A stretch of 64,000 bases of DNA. Origin: Anaerolineales bacterium. Its GTDB lineage: Bacteria > Chloroflexota > Anaerolineae > Anaerolineales > Villigracilaceae. Within the stretch, counting starts at the first letter, position 1; every line of letters begins with the position of its first letter. The stretch lies in the NCBI GenBank assembly GCA_016934715.1, contig JAFGSI010000038.1:20041-84040 (forward strand), in the 5' to 3' direction. The notes beneath the pieces were generated by a model that saw nothing but the letters and a program-made list of their open reading frames with translations, made no database searches and was not told where the DNA came from. Shown here piece after piece: positions 8,578 to 18,157 of this stretch. The translations under genes were made by a program, and so were the position numbers.

Positions 8578-10899
8578 TCAGCGGGTATAGGTAATGTACA
8601 CGTAGTTCTCGACCAGGTTCCCGTCGAAGTCGATGGCGATGATCCCCACCGCGTACTCGCCATCCGGGACATAGGCGGGATAGAATGAGAAACCGGCATC
8701 CCCCCAGGTCCAGACGTCCTGGCTGGGTTCATAATCGTAATACGGCTGGTCGTTATCGTCGAAGGCAACGTACTGGACGTAATCCGTGAAGTGGTCCCCG
8801 GGCTGGAGGGCGATCTCGACCGGGGAGCTGATGCCATCGTTGTCCGTGTCGGGGTAGGCATAGGCATACAGGAAATTGCCGTAGGCGTCGAAGTAGAGCA
8901 TGGCATCAAGCGGTCCACTGCTGTTCACGGCGGTGTACTGCCCGTAAGCTGCATAGACCATCTGTCCCTCGGCGCTCAAGTATTCGGCCGGTTCGAAGAG
9001 CGCATAGGCCTCGTGCTCCCCGTCGGTGAGGATGTACAAGGTGGGGTTGAAATCGAATTGCACTTCAATCGGGCTCTCACCGTAATTGGGAAAATTGACA
9101 CCATCGACCAGGACGTTCTCGCCGGTAATATAGTAGGTAATGTCCCCGATCCAGTACGAATCGGCATCCGGAATGTGGTAGTACAGCGCGATCCATATGT
9201 AAGCGGGGTTGCCTTCAATGGTTGTGGAGATCGTCACCAGTTCATCCCCGTGGATATCCGGGTCGGAAATCTCGACCTCGCCAACGCTCAACTCGCTTGC
9301 GCCGGGTGCGAAGATCTCGGCTGCGCGCGGGGGAGTGAAGGCCTGCCCTTCCTGCGGGATGAAAGCCAGATTCGTATAGTGGAAGGCCAGGTATTCGTCC
9401 CAGGAGGAGTGTTCGAGGAATAAACGCGAGGATTGGGCATAGGAGATCGGTGCGTTGTCATTGACCTCGGTCAAAAAGTACAGTTCCGAGTTTGGGAAAT
9501 GGAAGGAGATCCCGGTGGAGCCTTCCATGCGGGCCCCGTGTTTCTCGGCGATGACTGCCTGGGAGATCTCGGTCAACAATTGTTCGGCCGCCTGGCTGAT
9601 ATGCGAGTCCCCGGTCTGGTTGGCGATCAGGCGGGCGAAGTTGCCAAGGTCGATGAAGGGGTTGCCATAGCGCTCTCCAAAGACCGACTCGTAGGAGCGC
9701 GTATAGGTCCTGGCTTGTGCCACGATGCCCTGATCGGCTGTTGCTATCGCGGCCAGCAACTGGTTCATTGCGTCGATCACGTAAGGAATGCGCGCGCTCT
9801 CGACGGCGCTCATCGTGGTGCTGGATTCTTCCTGGGCGATCTCATCTGGCGTGCTGCGCGTTTCGGTGAGCAGCGTATCGTTGATGACATAGGTCGAGAC
9901 GATCGCCTGCGAGAGCCGCCTTCCATCCATGGATGGATCTTGAACGAGCAGATCCAACCAGGCTGCGTACGACCAGCCATAACCGGGAACGACTTCTTCG
10001 GAGGCCACGATGTAATTGGCATATGGATAAAGCGAGCCGAACACCTCGATCTGGGCCATCAGGCAGGCATCGAAGCCGAGCACTTCGTAGGTGTCGATAT
10101 TCGTGTTGCGCTGGATCATCTCGAAGGCCTCGGCGATCTCAGGGATGGAGAGTTGGGAGTTCGAGGTCCCATCGCTGTAGCCGCCGGTCCAGCCGCCGCC
10201 GTGGTCAGACATGATCAGGATGTAGTTTTCGGCGGGGAAATTCGCGATTCCCCAGGTGACGAAGTCCACCAGGGTCTGCGGGTCTCCCATGTCCGTTTCG
10301 CCGAGGTAGTCGACGATGGGTGAAGTGATCCTGTCGAGGTCTCTATCCTGCAGGATGTGCAATCTGCGCGTGTCGGTCCAATCGCCATCCCCCGTAAACC
10401 CGCCTGCATACCGGTCGAGTTGCACGACGATATTGACCTGCGGGCTGGATCCCACAATTTCCATTTCGTTCACATCGAACCACTGCATCTCTTCCAGCGC
10501 CCGGTCGTCGGCGGCCGAGTAGACGATCACGGTCCACGCGACCGTGGCGGAGGGCGTGACCACCTGCGGGGGCAGAGTGAAGGTCGGTGTGTAGGCTACA
10601 GGGGTTGGCGGAAAGGGCGTGCTCGTCTGGCTGGTCCACCACCAGTAGCCCCCCAGGACGACCGTGCCGACGACCAGCAGGGCGACCATCCCGCCGGCGG
10701 CCAGGAGACAGGCCAGGACGCACCCTGACCGGCGTTTCGGCGGCTGCCCCGGGGTGCCGACCGGCCTCGGGGGGCGCCTCTGGACACGGACCGGCTGAGG
10801 GTGTGGTGACTGTCTCCGCAAAGGATGGCTGCAGAAACCGCACGTCTTGGCTGTATCGGGAATGATGTTGTGGCAGTTAGGGCATTGCATCATCCACAT
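8578..10899 (-). CDS. Membrane-anchored clostripain-family (C11) cysteine peptidase with zinc ribbon
   Basis: 773 residues. The N terminus has a zinc ribbon (CPNC near residue 6, CGFC near residue 20). A Pro/Arg-rich stretch and one transmembrane helix (about 57-80) follow. The C11 domain begins at WTVIVYSAADD, with catalytic His in SDHGGGW and catalytic Cys in FDACLMAQ, the clostripain/gingipain dyad order. The C-terminal half (about 490-773) is beta-rich, with Tyr/Asp-rich repeats that look like extracellular binding domains. The peptidase domain should be outside the cell and the zinc ribbon inside. It lies upstream of the ubiquitin-like operon, but its own terminator argues against co-transcription. 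Confidence 0.88.
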   Translation of the reverse strand: MWMMQCPNCHNIIPDTAKTCGFCSHPLRRQSPHPQPVRVQRRPPRPVGTPGQPPKRRSGCVLACLLAAGGMVALLVVGTVVLGGYWWWTSQTSTPFPPTPVAYTPTFTLPPQVVTPSATVAWTVIVYSAADDRALEEMQWFDVNEMEIVGSSPQVNIVVQLDRYAGGFTGDGDWTDTRRLHILQDRDLDRITSPIVDYLGETDMGDPQTLVDFVTWGIANFPAENYILIMSDHGGGWTGGYSDGTSNSQLSIPEIAEAFEMIQRNTNIDTYEVLGFDACLMAQIEVFGSLYPYANYIVASEEVVPGYGWSYAAWLDLLVQDPSMDGRRLSQAIVSTYVINDTLLTETRSTPDEIAQEESSTTMSAVESARIPYVIDAMNQLLAAIATADQGIVAQARTYTRSYESVFGERYGNPFIDLGNFARLIANQTGDSHISQAAEQLLTEISQAVIAEKHGARMEGSTGISFHFPNSELYFLTEVNDNAPISYAQSSRLFLEHSSWDEYLAFHYTNLAFIPQEGQAFTPPRAAEIFAPGASELSVGEVEISDPDIHGDELVTISTTIEGNPAYIWIALYYHIPDADSYWIGDITYYITGENVLVDGVNFPNYGESPIEVQFDFNPTLYILTDGEHEAYALFEPAEYLSAEGQMVYAAYGQYTAVNSSGPLDAMLYFDAYGNFLYAYAYPDTDNDGISSPVEIALQPGDHFTDYVQYVAFDDNDQPYYDYEPSQDVWTWGDAGFSFYPAYVPDGEYAVGIIAIDFDGNLVENYVYITYTR

Positions 10900-10959
10900 C
10901 CTTACTCCGCATCGCGGGCAGAAAAGTTGCTTTCGGGGGGAAAATGGTCATACAGCCTC

Positions 10960-10989
10960 ACTATAACATGGTATCGATTGTGGATGCAA
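10960..10989 (-). promoter_or_regulatory. Probable promoter of clostripain-like gene
   Basis: Minus strand TTGCAT (10989-10984), an 18-bp spacer and TATAGT (10965-10960), about 60 bp before the ATG. The start has a GGAG element 5 nt upstream. Confidence 0.55.
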
Positions 10990-11300
10990 GGTGGATTGCT
11001 GAGGACTGCGTAAAGATCCGAACCGAAATCGTTGCTCCCCCCCGCTTGGCGGCAACTGCAGTTCCGCGTTTGCTGCAAGAAGCAGCAGGATCAGTGGATT
11101 TTGGTCCCATTGGATGTTCTCGCATCAATCTCCGGGCACGGTTCCACCAGGACCTTGATTTGCAGGTCTCCCTCAGCCTTGCCCTCCATCACGGAGCCTG
11201 GCTTGTGGTCCGGCGGGCGAAGATCCAGGGTCTGGAAAGAACCCTCCCGCAGGTTGCGGTCTCTGGCTTTGCTCAGGACCGAATCGGCGGGGGTGGGGGT
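10990..11300. other. Gap without recognisable gene
   Basis: Between the clostripain promoter and the 3' end of the MerR-B12 gene. Overlapping frames here have no recognisable domain. No repeat or strong hairpin was seen. Confidence 0.5.
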
Positions 11301-12224
11301 CTACTGCAGGATCTCCATCAGCCGTCGGATCCCCTCCTGCAGGCTGTCGCCCAGGTAGATCCCTGGTACCTGGCCCTGCAGCTCGGGCTGGACGACGAAG
11401 GCCCGCCCGGCGTAGGCGACCTGCGGCCGGCTTCCCGCCTGGTGGAGCCACTGCGGCCATTCGGCCAGTTGGCGCCCAGTTTCCGCGCGCATGGCCACCA
11501 GCACCACGACCGGCGGGCGTATCTCGGCGACGAAATCCGCCAGGTCGTGGAAGGGCACGTTCTGGCCGAGGTAGGCCACCGGCCAGCCCTGGCGGCGCAG
11601 CAGGACGCCCAGCATCAGCAGGCTGCCCTCGTGCCACTCGCCCGGGGCGCAGGCCAGCACGATCGGGTTGCCCGGGCGGGGCATTGGCCCGGTGACCATC
11701 CACATCAAGAGGCGGTGGCGCAGGTAGTTGGAAGCCAGGTGTTCGGTGGCGACGGTGATGCGACCTTCTTCCCAGGCGGCACCGATCGCGTTGAGGGCCG
11801 GGCCGATCACCTCCAGGGTCAGGTCCTCGGGGGAGTGGAAGGCCAGCATCTCGCCCAGCAACTGGTCCGCGCGGCGCAGGTCGTGGTTGAGCAGGGTGGC
11901 GATGATGGGTTGGCGCAGGGACGCCGGAGCGGCATCCGCCCCGGACCGGGATTCCTCCTCCGGGATGGCGGGCAGGAACAATCGTCCGTCGGCCTCGAGC
12001 GCACGGGCCGCGCGGATCGCCTGGCGGGTCTGCATGCCACTGTCCACCCGGGCCTTGATCCAACGCAGGCGGGCGATGTCCCCTTCCGAATACAGGCGGT
12101 GCCCGCCGGCCGTGCGGGCCGACTGCGGGAAGCCGTAGCGCCGCTCCCAGGCGCGCAGGGTGGGGATGGGCACGCCGGTGATGCGGGTCACCGCGCCGAT
12201 GTTGTAGAGGGGTTCCTCGAACAT
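11301..12224 (-). CDS. MerR-family regulator with cobalamin-binding domain (CarH/LitR-like)
   Basis: 307 residues. Residues 7-75 are a MerR helix-turn-helix (NIGAVTRITGVPIPTLRAWERRYG, given here only by its ends NIGAVT and ERRYG). Residues about 105-180 are a helical cobalamin-cap domain with W151 and E161-H162, matching the W-x9-EH spacing of CarH. Residues about 186-305 are a B12-binding Rossmann domain with E196-x-H198-x2-G. CarH-type proteins are adenosylcobalamin light sensors that repress carotenoid genes in the dark, and the divergent neighbour here is crtI. The residue after W151 is Glu, where CarH has the photolysis-induced His ligand. Light chemistry may therefore differ. Confidence 0.88.
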   Translation of the reverse strand: MFEEPLYNIGAVTRITGVPIPTLRAWERRYGFPQSARTAGGHRLYSEGDIARLRWIKARVDSGMQTRQAIRAARALEADGRLFLPAIPEEESRSGADAAPASLRQPIIATLLNHDLRRADQLLGEMLAFHSPEDLTLEVIGPALNAIGAAWEEGRITVATEHLASNYLRHRLLMWMVTGPMPRPGNPIVLACAPGEWHEGSLLMLGVLLRRQGWPVAYLGQNVPFHDLADFVAEIRPPVVVLVAMRAETGRQLAEWPQWLHQAGSRPQVAYAGRAFVVQPELQGQVPGIYLGDSLQEGIRRLMEILQ

Positions 12225-12242
12225 GCGTTCACCAGATCGACC

Positions 12243-12328
12243 GCTTCTTGCATAAATCTCTTAACTAGATGAAACCCAATTTCTCCATGAAACGAAAGGG
12301 GGTGGTGTAGATATTTACGCAGCACTCT
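12243..12328 (-). repeat. 86-nt leader element, copy 1 (in 5' leader of carH-like gene)
   Basis: Read on the minus strand this segment matches 57126-57211 at 82 of 86 positions with no gaps (hand alignment). It lies between the promoter of the carH-like gene and its ATG, ending 18 nt before the start. Near its ends are complementary arms (GCGTAAATATCT and AGATTTATGC, with one wobble and a 2-nt bulge). The inside can also pair (TTTC with GAAA). A structured cis-regulatory RNA or a small mobile repeat would both fit. Confidence 0.85.
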
Positions 12329-12381
12329 TTAAACCTTGAGCCGCCGCAAAGGGGCACGGGCCCGACCGCAACACAGAAATA

Positions 12382-12396
12382 AGACCATTGTGGTCT
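12382..12396. promoter_or_regulatory. Inverted repeat at the carH-like transcription start
   Basis: AGACCA-TTG-TGGTCT, a perfect 6-bp inverted repeat located where transcription from the minus-strand promoter should begin. It is a possible operator for self-repression. The binding protein is unknown. Confidence 0.5.
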
Positions 12397-12401
12397 AAAT
12401 T

Positions 12402-12430
12402 ATTGTAATGGAAAAATGCTGATTTGTCAA
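12402..12430 (-). promoter_or_regulatory. Promoter of carH-like gene
   Basis: Minus strand TTGACA (12430-12425), exact 17-bp spacer, TACAAT (12407-12402). It implies a leader of about 170 nt that contains the 86-nt repeat element. Confidence 0.75.
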
Positions 12431-12466
12431 GATAATCTATGCAAATACTGTACAAAACCTTGACAA
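12424..12466. promoter_or_regulatory. Candidate CarH operator between divergent promoters
   Basis: TTGTCAAG (12424-12431) and CTTGACAA (12459-12466) form an 8-bp inverted repeat that includes both -35 boxes. The 27-bp centre is AT-rich with TGTACA. A regulator bound here would control both directions. Assignment to CarH is by position. Confidence 0.45.
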
Positions 12467-12487
12467 TATGTGCTATTGGAATATAAT
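12460..12487 (+). promoter_or_regulatory. Promoter of crtI-crtB
   Basis: TTGACA (12460-12465), 16-bp spacer, TATAAT (12482-12487), near consensus. The transcript would have a leader of about 30 nt, with AGGAG 8 nt before the ATG at 12523. Confidence 0.85.
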
Positions 12488-12522
12488 ATCAGGTAATTCG
12501 GATAATCTTAGGAGTGATACCC

Positions 12523-14004
12523 ATGGACACCATCGTAATAGGCGCAGGCATTGGCGGAATCGCCACGGCTGCCCGGCTGGCCAAGGCCGGGCACAAGGTG
12601 ACCGTCTTCGAGAAGGGGACCCGCCCAGGTGGGCGAGCCGATTTCATCCAGAAGGACGGCTACCGCTTCGACACCGGACCGACCCTGTTCCTGATGCCGG
12701 AGGTCTTCGCGGAGACCTACGCTGCACTGGGGGAGCGCATGGAGGACCACCTCGAACTGGTGCGCCTCGACCCGACCTACCGGGCCCACTTCCACAACGG
12801 CTCGAGCCTCGACCTGACCCCCTCGCTGGCGCGCATGCGCGAGCAGCTGGATGCCATCGAGCCGGGCTCGTTCGGGCGCTTTCTGAAATTCCTGGCCGAG
12901 GGCTACCGGCACTACAACCTGTCGCTGGAGAAGTTCGTCGGGCGCAACTTTCACTCCTACCGGGAGTATTTTGCCCTCAAGAACCTGCCGCTGCTCTTCC
13001 AGGTCAAGGCCCTGGTCAAACATGCTGCCAACACCGCGACCTACTTCAAGGATCCGCGCCTGCTGGCGGCCTTCTCGTTCCAGAACATGTACCTGGGCCT
13101 GAGCCCTTACGACGCCCCGGCGACCTTCTCGCTGCTGCAGTACACCGAACTGGCCGACGGGGTCTGGTTCCCGAAGGGCGGGTTGTACCGGCCGATCGAG
13201 AGCCTGGCCCAGATCGCGGCCGGGCTGGGGGTCCGCTTCGAATACGGGACGCCCGTGGCCCGGATCGAGGTCGCCGGAAGCCGCGCCGAGGGCGTCATCC
13301 TGGCCGATGGAAAGTTGGTCAGGGCGGAGGCGGTCGTCGCCAACGCCGACCTGCCCTATGTCTACGCCAGCCTGCTGCCTGACGACGGAAGCGCGGCGAA
13401 ACTTGCCCGCAAGAAGTACACCTCTTCGGCGCTGATGTTCTACTGGGGTGTGCGGGGCGAGAAGTCGCCCGAACTGCTGCACCATAATGTCTTTCTGGCC
13501 GATGACGAATACCGGGCCTCGTTCGAGAAGATCTTCGATGAACTGACCCTGCCTGAGAATCCGTCGTTCTACATCAACGCCCCGGCCCGCACGGATCCCT
13601 CGTTCGCTCCGCCGGACGGCGACGCCTTGATGGCCCTGGTCCCGGTCGGGCACATTGATGAGCGCAGGCCCCAGGATTGGGCCGCCCTGCGCCAGCGCGC
13701 CCGCGCATTTGTCCTCGAACGCCTGGAGCGGATCGGGGTTTGTGACCTTGGCAGCCGCATCGTGTTCGAAGAGACCCTCGGCCCGCCCGAGTATCTGCAG
13801 GCCCTCAACCTGGCCAAGGGCTCGGCTTTCGGCCTGAGCCACAACTTCACCCAGGTCGGCTACCTGCGCCCGCACAACCGCCACCCGCGCTACCACAACC
13901 TGTACTTCGCCGGGGCGAGCACGCATCCTGGCACGGGACTGCCGATTGTCCTGCTTTCAGCCAGGTTGACGGTCGAACGGCTGTTGAAGGAACAGGCTGC
14001 TTGA
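12523..14004 (+). CDS. crtI: Phytoene desaturase (CrtI family)
   Basis: 493 residues from the ATG at 12523. An upstream in-frame GTG at 12514 overlaps the ribosome binding site, so it is rejected. The N terminus has the FAD-binding GAGIGG motif followed by VFEKGTRPGGRAD. The C terminus has the CrtI signature GLSHNFTQVGYLRPHNR and YFAGASTHPGTGLP. CrtI enzymes introduce double bonds into phytoene to make lycopene or related carotenes. Domain order and length fit the family. It is transcribed with crtB 39 bp downstream and divergently from the CarH-like regulator. Confidence 0.94.
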   Translation: MDTIVIGAGIGGIATAARLAKAGHKVTVFEKGTRPGGRADFIQKDGYRFDTGPTLFLMPEVFAETYAALGERMEDHLELVRLDPTYRAHFHNGSSLDLTPSLARMREQLDAIEPGSFGRFLKFLAEGYRHYNLSLEKFVGRNFHSYREYFALKNLPLLFQVKALVKHAANTATYFKDPRLLAAFSFQNMYLGLSPYDAPATFSLLQYTELADGVWFPKGGLYRPIESLAQIAAGLGVRFEYGTPVARIEVAGSRAEGVILADGKLVRAEAVVANADLPYVYASLLPDDGSAAKLARKKYTSSALMFYWGVRGEKSPELLHHNVFLADDEYRASFEKIFDELTLPENPSFYINAPARTDPSFAPPDGDALMALVPVGHIDERRPQDWAALRQRARAFVLERLERIGVCDLGSRIVFEETLGPPEYLQALNLAKGSAFGLSHNFTQVGYLRPHNRHPRYHNLYFAGASTHPGTGLPIVLLSARLTVERLLKEQAA

Positions 14005-14043
14005 GGAGTGCCGGGCTGATTTACCGGTAGAGGAGACAAGAGG

Positions 14044-15015
14044 ATGCTGCCCACCACCCTGAACTGGGAATCGCGCCTGCTGGCGCGTGCCCAGGCTGCT
14101 CTGGAATATCCTTCACGCCCTGGAATTGCGCCTATGGAACCCACCCTGCTCAAGCGAGCCTACCACACCTGTGACCGGATCACCCGCCAGCACAGCCGGA
14201 CCTTCTACCTGGCGTCCGGCCTGCTGCCGGTGGACAAGTGCCGGGCGGCGCGCGCTCTGTACGCCTTCTGCCGGGTCAGCGACGATATCGTCGATCGCGC
14301 CGGGCAGGCAAATCCCGCCCGATCCCTTGCCGACTGGCGCAGGCGGGCCCTCGGTTCGGACCCTCCCGAAAGGGACCTGGTCGCCGTTGCCTGGGCTGAT
14401 GCCCGAGCCCGCTACGCCATCCCGGTCCGCTACGCCGAGGAACTGCTCGACACGGTGGCCACCGACCTGAGCTGCAGCCGTTTCACCAGTTTCGATGAGC
14501 TGGCGGGCTATTCCTACGGTGTGGCCTCCACGGTCGGGCTGATGGCGATGCACATCATCGGTTTCACCAGCCAGGATGCGATCCCCTACGCCATCCGGAT
14601 GGGGATCGGCCTGCAGCTGACCAACATCCTGCGCGACGTCGGCGAGGACTGGCACCGCGGCCGGCTCTACCTGCCCACGGACGAACTTCAGCGCTTCGGC
14701 CTGACGGAGGCCGACATCGCCGCCGGAAAGGTGACCCCTGCCTGGCGTTCCTTCATGCGCTACCAGATCCGCCGGGTCCGCCGGCTGTACGCCGAGTCCT
14801 GGCCGGGGATCGCCCTGCTCAAGGCCGATGGGCGTTTCGCCATCGCCGCCGCGGCCGACCTGTATGAGGCCATCCTGGAGGACATCGAGGGGCATGATTA
14901 CGACGTCTTCTCCCGGCGGGCCCACCTGACCGGTTGGGGCAAGCTGCGCCGCCTGCCGGGCATCTGGCGCAGGGTCCAGGCGGCGGAGGATGCGACCGTC
15001 TGGTTCGACAGATGA
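14044..15015 (+). CDS. crtB: Phytoene synthase
   Basis: 323 residues. It is a squalene/phytoene synthase with the two aspartate-rich motifs DDIVD and DVGED, the N-terminal HSRTFYLAS substrate motif and YCRVSDD-like FCRVSDD. It condenses two geranylgeranyl diphosphates to phytoene. The ATG at 14044 has GAGGAGACAAGAGG upstream. An internal Met (MEPTLLKRAYHTC) is closer to the usual family start but has no such site. It forms the second gene of the crt operon. Confidence 0.94.
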   Translation: MLPTTLNWESRLLARAQAALEYPSRPGIAPMEPTLLKRAYHTCDRITRQHSRTFYLASGLLPVDKCRAARALYAFCRVSDDIVDRAGQANPARSLADWRRRALGSDPPERDLVAVAWADARARYAIPVRYAEELLDTVATDLSCSRFTSFDELAGYSYGVASTVGLMAMHIIGFTSQDAIPYAIRMGIGLQLTNILRDVGEDWHRGRLYLPTDELQRFGLTEADIAAGKVTPAWRSFMRYQIRRVRRLYAESWPGIALLKADGRFAIAAAADLYEAILEDIEGHDYDVFSRRAHLTGWGKLRRLPGIWRRVQAAEDATVWFDR

Positions 15016-15368
15016 CCTCTCGTCAGGGACGGTCTGCGTGTCGGCCTGGATCTCCGGGCTGGCGCGCAGTTCTTTCTCCTTCGGCCCGAGCCGCTGACCG
15101 AGGAAGGCCGGCGTGAGGTGGGTGAAGGTCGGCGTCCTCTTTTCCCGCCCCGAGCGTTGCCGCAGCATTCCTTTGCTCCGGCAGGGAGCCAGCGTTGGTC
15201 TCGGTCTGGGATCGACAGGGACATCAAAACCGGGCTGAACGCCAGGGCGCTTAACTTTCATCTACATGGTTTTTACCGGTCTCTGAAACAACGTTAACAC
15301 TCAGTCAGTATAATCAGGATACCATTAGCCCAAAAATATTCGTGGTCACTGATTTTGGAGGTAGAAAG
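15016..15368. other. Intergenic region with a weak promoter
   Basis: No credible gene. A TATAAT box at 15309-15314 lies about 55 bp before the next start, and its -35 region is weak (TTAACA too close, AAACAA at 17-bp spacing). No terminator with a U-tract was seen after crtB. Confidence 0.4.
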
Positions 15369-16472
15369 ATGAAATGGTCCTGGAAACTTGGTCGTTTTGC
15401 CGGCATTGATGTCTACATCCACACCACCTTCCTGCTGCTGGTCGGCTTTCTGGGCTTCAGCTACTGGGTCCAGACCCGCACCGTCACGGGGACGCTGGAA
15501 GGCCTGGGTTTCCTGCTGGCGTTGTTCGCATCGGTGGTCCTGCACGAGTACGGTCACGCCCTGACCGCCCGCCGCTACGGCATCAAGACCCGTGACATCA
15601 CCCTGCTGCCGATCGGTGGCGTGGCCCGCCTGGAACGCATGCCCGACAAGCCCTTGCAGGAACTGTGGGTGGCCCTGGCCGGGCCGGCGGTCAACGTGGT
15701 CATCGCCCTGGTTTTGCTTCTCTACTTGCTTGTCACCCAAACGTTTGCCCCGCTGACTGGCCTGACCCTGACCGCCGGGCCCTTCATCGAGCGCCTGATG
15801 ACCGTCAACCTGGTCCTGGTCGGTTTCAACCTGCTGCCGGCCTTCCCGATGGACGGCGGGCGCGTCCTGCGGGCCCTGCTGGCCCTGCGCCTGGAATACA
15901 CCCGGGCCACCCAGATCGCCGCCAGCATCGGCCAGGGGATGGCCTTCGTATTCGGCTTCGTCGGCCTGTTCATTAACCCTTTCCTGGTCTTCATCGCCTT
16001 CTTCGTCTACATCGGCGCCCAGCAGGAAGCCAGTATGGTCCAGATGAAGTCGGCCCTGGCAGGCATCCCGGTCGAACGGGCGATGCTGACCGAGTTCGTG
16101 AGCCTCTCGACCGCCGATCCCCTGCGCCGGGCGGTCGAGCACATCCTGGCCGGGACGCAGCAGGATTTTCCGATCCGCAACGGGGATCAGGTGGTCGGAA
16201 TCCTGACCCGCGCCGACCTGCTCTCGGGTCTCTCCCGCCTGGGCGACCAGACCCCGGTGGTGGAGGTCATGCGCACTGATTTCGACACGGTCCATCCCGG
16301 GGACATGCTCGAGCCCGTTTTCGCCCGCCTGCAAGCCTGCGAGTGCCACATCTTTCCGGTGGTTCAGGACGGCCGGCTGGTCGGTCTGCTCTCGTCCGAG
16401 AACATCGGTGAGTTCATGATGTTCCAGTCGGCCTTTAAACGCCGCCGGCGCCTGCAGCAGGGTTCTTTTTAA
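15369..16472 (+). CDS. Site-2-type zinc metalloprotease (M50) with CBS domains
   Basis: 367 residues from the ATG at 15369, which has TTTGGAGGTAG upstream. An in-frame GTG at 15342 lies before this site and is rejected. Membrane helices surround the zinc motif HEYGH (in VVLHEYGHA) and the third-ligand motif [12 protein letters not shown], the hallmarks of M50 intramembrane proteases. The C-terminal ~140 residues hold two CBS motifs ([25 protein letters not shown]), which usually bind adenine nucleotides. The substrate is unknown. Family members cleave membrane-bound anti-sigma factors or precursors. Confidence 0.92.
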   Translation: MKWSWKLGRFAGIDVYIHTTFLLLVGFLGFSYWVQTRTVTGTLEGLGFLLALFASVVLHEYGHALTARRYGIKTRDITLLPIGGVARLERMPDKPLQELWVALAGPAVNVVIALVLLLYLLVTQTFAPLTGLTLTAGPFIERLMTVNLVLVGFNLLPAFPMDGGRVLRALLALRLEYTRATQIAASIGQGMAFVFGFVGLFINPFLVFIAFFVYIGAQQEASMVQMKSALAGIPVERAMLTEFVSLSTADPLRRAVEHILAGTQQDFPIRNGDQVVGILTRADLLSGLSRLGDQTPVVEVMRTDFDTVHPGDMLEPVFARLQACECHIFPVVQDGRLVGLLSSENIGEFMMFQSAFKRRRRLQQGSF

Positions 16473-16482
16473 CTGGAATGAC

Positions 16483-17862
16483 ATGGCGACAACGATCTGG
16501 TGGATCCGGCGCGACCTGCGCCTGGGCGACAACCAGGCGCTGGCCGCCGCCAGGGCGGGCGGGGACCGGGTGCTCCCGGTCTTCGTCCTCGACCCGCGCC
16601 TGCTGGCTGCCGCCCGGGACGGGAGACGCCGCCTGGGCTTCCTCTTCGCTGGCCTGCGGGCCCTCGACGCCGACCTGCGCAGGTGCGGCAACCGCCTGCT
16701 TGTCCGGCGCGGCGACCCGGCCAGGGTCCTGTCCGGGCTGGTTGCGGAGAGCGGGGCGGGGGCGGTCTACGCTGAAGCCGACCATAGCCCCTACGCCCGG
16801 CGGCGCGATGCCCGGGTCGCGCAGGCCGTCCCCCTGACCCTGGCCGGGGGCCTGACCGTCCACCCGCTCGAAGCGGTTCGAAAGGCCGACAGCAGTCCCT
16901 ACACGGTCTTCACGCCTTACAGCCGGGCCTGGAGGGCACTGCCTTTCCCGGGTGTCCCGCTGCCGGCCCCCGAACATCTCCCGGGCCCGGCCGGACTTCC
17001 AGGAGAGGGCCTGCCGTCCAGCCCCGGGCATGCCCTGGCCGACCTCTTTCCGGCCGGGGAGGCAGAGGCCCATCGGCGGCTGGAGGCCTTCGTCCGAACG
17101 GCCATCGACGATTACCATGACACCCGCAACCGGATGGACCTGGCCGGGACGTCGGTGCTCTCGCCTTACCTGCGCTTCGGGATGATCTCGGCCCTCCAGG
17201 CGGTCTGGGCGGCGCGCCAGGCCGGGGGCCAGGGGGCGGAGGCCTGGCTGAACGAGCTGATCTGGCGTGAGTTCTACGTTTCCATCCTTCATCACTTCCC
17301 GCACGTACAGCGCGAATCCTTTCATCCCGGGCTGCGGGGCATCGTCTGGCGGGAGGCGCCTGGCGAGTTCGCCGACTGGACTGCAGGCCGCACCGGCTAC
17401 CCTGTCGTCGACGCGGCCATGCGTCAGCTCCTGGCGACCGGCTGGATGCACAACCGGGCGCGCATGATCGCCGCCTCGTTCCTGGTCAAGGATTTGCTGG
17501 TCGACTGGCGCCGGGGGGAGCAGTTCTTCCGGCAGCACCTGCTCGATGGAGACCTGGCGGCCAACCACGGCGGCTGGCAGTGGACCGCCGGCACCGGCAC
17601 CGACGCGGCCCCCTACTACCGGGTCTTCAACCCGGTCCTGCAGGGAAGGAAATTCGACCCGCAGGGCGATTATGTCCATCGCTGGGTGCCCGAGCTGGCC
17701 GGTGTGCCAGGTGAGTTCCTCCACGAGCCCTGGTGCATGTCGGTGGAACAACAGAAGCAGTTTCATTGTATGATAGGGAAGGACTACCCGGCGCCGATCG
17801 TTGACCATGCCCTGGCGCGCCGGCGTGCCCTGGAAGCCTATCGAGCCGGCGTTGGCCGGTAG
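16483..17862 (+). CDS. phrB: Deoxyribodipyrimidine photolyase
   Basis: 459 residues. N-terminal alpha/beta antenna domain ([13 protein letters not shown]). The C-terminal FAD domain carries [32 protein letters not shown] and [20 protein letters not shown], the core of class I CPD photolyases. It repairs UV-induced pyrimidine dimers using blue light. It starts 10 bp after the M50 gene. Its location beside carotenoid genes and a light-type regulator suggests a common light response, though no separate operator is visible before it. Confidence 0.94.
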   Translation: MATTIWWIRRDLRLGDNQALAAARAGGDRVLPVFVLDPRLLAAARDGRRRLGFLFAGLRALDADLRRCGNRLLVRRGDPARVLSGLVAESGAGAVYAEADHSPYARRRDARVAQAVPLTLAGGLTVHPLEAVRKADSSPYTVFTPYSRAWRALPFPGVPLPAPEHLPGPAGLPGEGLPSSPGHALADLFPAGEAEAHRRLEAFVRTAIDDYHDTRNRMDLAGTSVLSPYLRFGMISALQAVWAARQAGGQGAEAWLNELIWREFYVSILHHFPHVQRESFHPGLRGIVWREAPGEFADWTAGRTGYPVVDAAMRQLLATGWMHNRARMIAASFLVKDLLVDWRRGEQFFRQHLLDGDLAANHGGWQWTAGTGTDAAPYYRVFNPVLQGRKFDPQGDYVHRWVPELAGVPGEFLHEPWCMSVEQQKQFHCMIGKDYPAPIVDHALARRRALEAYRAGVGR

Positions 17863-18157
17863 ATCAAGGAGGAACGCGTGGGCTGTTTTGGACAGATCAA
17901 GCGGCAGGAATCTCTGCCCCTCGAAACCTTTCGCAGGCGCGGTGTGGCGGTCGGGATTGCCGTGGGTGGCAGGAAGGGACAACGGCTCGGCGACTGGGCC
18001 TCGTCAGCGACGAGGATCGTCCGCCGCGCTCCGGCCAGCGGGATGTGGATCGACCCATTGCTGGACGAGCCCCATGGCCAGGACAGTCGTCGGATGGCCG
18101 CCGGGCCGGCGGGGCGGGGTCGGCAGGACGCGCCTGTGGAGAGGGCAAGGCTTTATA
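17863..18157. other. Intergenic region; no supported gene
   Basis: AAGGAGG at 17868-17874 precedes a GTG-started frame of 100 codons (17878-18180), which has no recognisable domain and overlaps the next gene. I do not call it. No strong hairpin or repeat was seen. Confidence 0.4.
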
